Below, piece after piece: positions 63,190-64,000 of a DNA stretch of 64,000 nt; positions within the stretch are counted from its first letter, which is position 1, and the number at the start of each line of letters is the position of its first letter. The stretch is taken from NCBI GenBank assembly GCA_963576725.1, contig OY755252.1:24930655-24994654 (forward strand), given 5' to 3'. This stretch comes from Azorinus chamasolen (taxonomy: Eukaryota; Mollusca; Bivalvia; Cardiida; Solecurtidae). Below the pieces are notes generated by a model, which was given only the letters and a program-made list of their open reading frames with translations, was not told where the DNA came from and made no database searches. The translations under genes and the position numbers were made by a program.

Positions 63190-64000
63190 GAAAAGTAGTA
63201 AAGTCAAACTGACAAAGCCACATACAAGACGCAACCACCATCAAAACACCGATAGACAGCATGAAACACATACACACACACAACCGCACACACAAACGCA
63301 CACTCACACATGAGATAAACACAGAAAACATCAACAGACACACAAGAACTAGAGACAAACACTCCACACATGAACAAAATCACAAGCACAAAGACGTAAA
63401 GCAAACAAAAGGAAGGGTGACAAAGAGAGAACCGCCTTGGCACGGTCAGTAACAAAAACACCACTGGGATTTTAAACCGGTTTACGGACGTCCTAACCTC
63501 ACACTTCTCTCAAAGTCACCCTAGCTTTACAATAGTGTAAATAAAGGTATCCCCGCTGGACTTACCCACAACATAGACGACGGTGAACACAGGACAACAT
63601 GTAAAAAAACATAATAACTGTGACAATCCGTCAAATATGTACTCAATGACTTTGCTGAAGTCAGAGCACCTGCAGGTAAGCCGTTAAGGGCACGACAGGG
63701 AAAAAGTAATACATAAGTCTGGTAAGGTCATCCCGTATCCGAGTTTAAGAGTATACCATCATAGAGTACTACCCTCGGCCTGTCATCGTGCAAGCAAAGA
63801 GGGAGCGTAGCTACCGACTGTAAAAGGGTCGATAACCAAACATACAGTGCATTGCAATATAATGGGATCATAACCTTTCTGCTCTTCTTAAATGTTTTAA
63901 ACAAATCATGAATATGGATATGACCCCGAATTTTCCTAAGTTTGTAGATAACATCCCCATAAAAGTCTGGTTGAGAAATGCCTTGTTGCAGTAACGTCCG
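63190..64000 (-). mobile_element. Naiad copy cut by the window end
   Basis: It contains the 3'-UTR hairpins (63431-63466), 'aaaccggtttacggacgtcc' and, at 63740-64000, the C-terminal coding region (GISQPDFYGDVIYKLRKI on the minus strand). There are indels relative to the other copies. The rest of the element lies beyond the window. It sits tail-to-tail with the plus-strand fragment at 62725-63005. Confidence 0.8.
63255..63345. repeat. CA-rich simple sequence within the Naiad 3' end
   Basis: An ACACACA/CGCACACA-rich stretch in the distal 3' UTR of the last Naiad copy. Frames on both strands across it are not considered coding. Confidence 0.6.

Noticed and set aside
63146..63464. Overlapping frames on both strands in the CA-rich region
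   Set aside because: They lie in the 3' UTR of a Naiad copy and result from simple sequence.

Overview
The window looks like animal nuclear DNA, most likely from a bivalve mollusc and probably a clam. It is AT-rich and full of repeats. I see no complete host gene, no rRNA gene, no functional tRNA gene, no operon and no CRISPR array. The clues to a bivalve are dispersed elements that begin ACAAGAGGGCC and end in a hairpin around GCTCACC...GGTGAGC, long arrays of AGGTCA-rich satellite units, tRNA-derived SINE heads, many small TTAA-flanked palindromic MITEs, and a Penelope-like retroelement of the Naiad type.

Layout. 1-4.8 kb: two satellite-type arrays with higher-order periods near 630 bp and 480 bp; each ends in a microsatellite and a terminal hairpin. 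4.8-14.1 kb: several elements of the same design (core array, microsatellite, hairpin) broken up by MITEs. 14.2-15.8 kb: a mariner element inside a TTAA-flanked MITE. 17.47-28.80 kb: one composite of nested insertions. A non-autonomous array element is interrupted by two hAT-like transposons, each with a target duplication, and by a 7.3-kb Naiad retroelement flanked by TGAA, which is itself split by a 5'-truncated CR1/L2-type LINE. 30.2-32.1 kb: another array element. 32.3-34.5 kb: a diverged Penelope-like fragment cut by a hAT-like MITE, then a long-TIR element. 36.1-41 kb: a SINE head, a Naiad 3' fragment and minus-strand array elements. 44.6-45.2 kb: a LINE endonuclease fragment. 46.6-47.5 kb: four tRNA-like SINE heads. 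48.85-50.5 kb: a decayed mariner split by a MITE that is split by a smaller TA-flanked element. 53.6-55.5 kb: MITEs and a foldback. 59.0-60.3 kb and 62.7-64.0 kb: further Naiad copies. The only hint of a host gene is a possible first exon of a type II membrane protein near 61 kb.

The main result is the Naiad element at 21,013-28,341 (minus strand). Its reading frame runs through an N-terminal GIY-YIG endonuclease, a CxC linker and a reverse transcriptase. Apart from the LINE insertion it is interrupted only by three in-frame TGA codons, with no TAA or TAG. The TGAs fall at the first Cys of the endonuclease CCHH motif, at the first Cys of the CxC motif, and at a position just before the RT where Cys is expected. 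This is the pattern of a selenoprotein-coding retroelement, a type already reported for clam Naiads. Four Naiad copies here also share two adjacent 3'-UTR hairpins whose stems are kept while their sequences change.

No alignments or database searches were possible. Family names rest on motifs and element structure read directly from the sequence.
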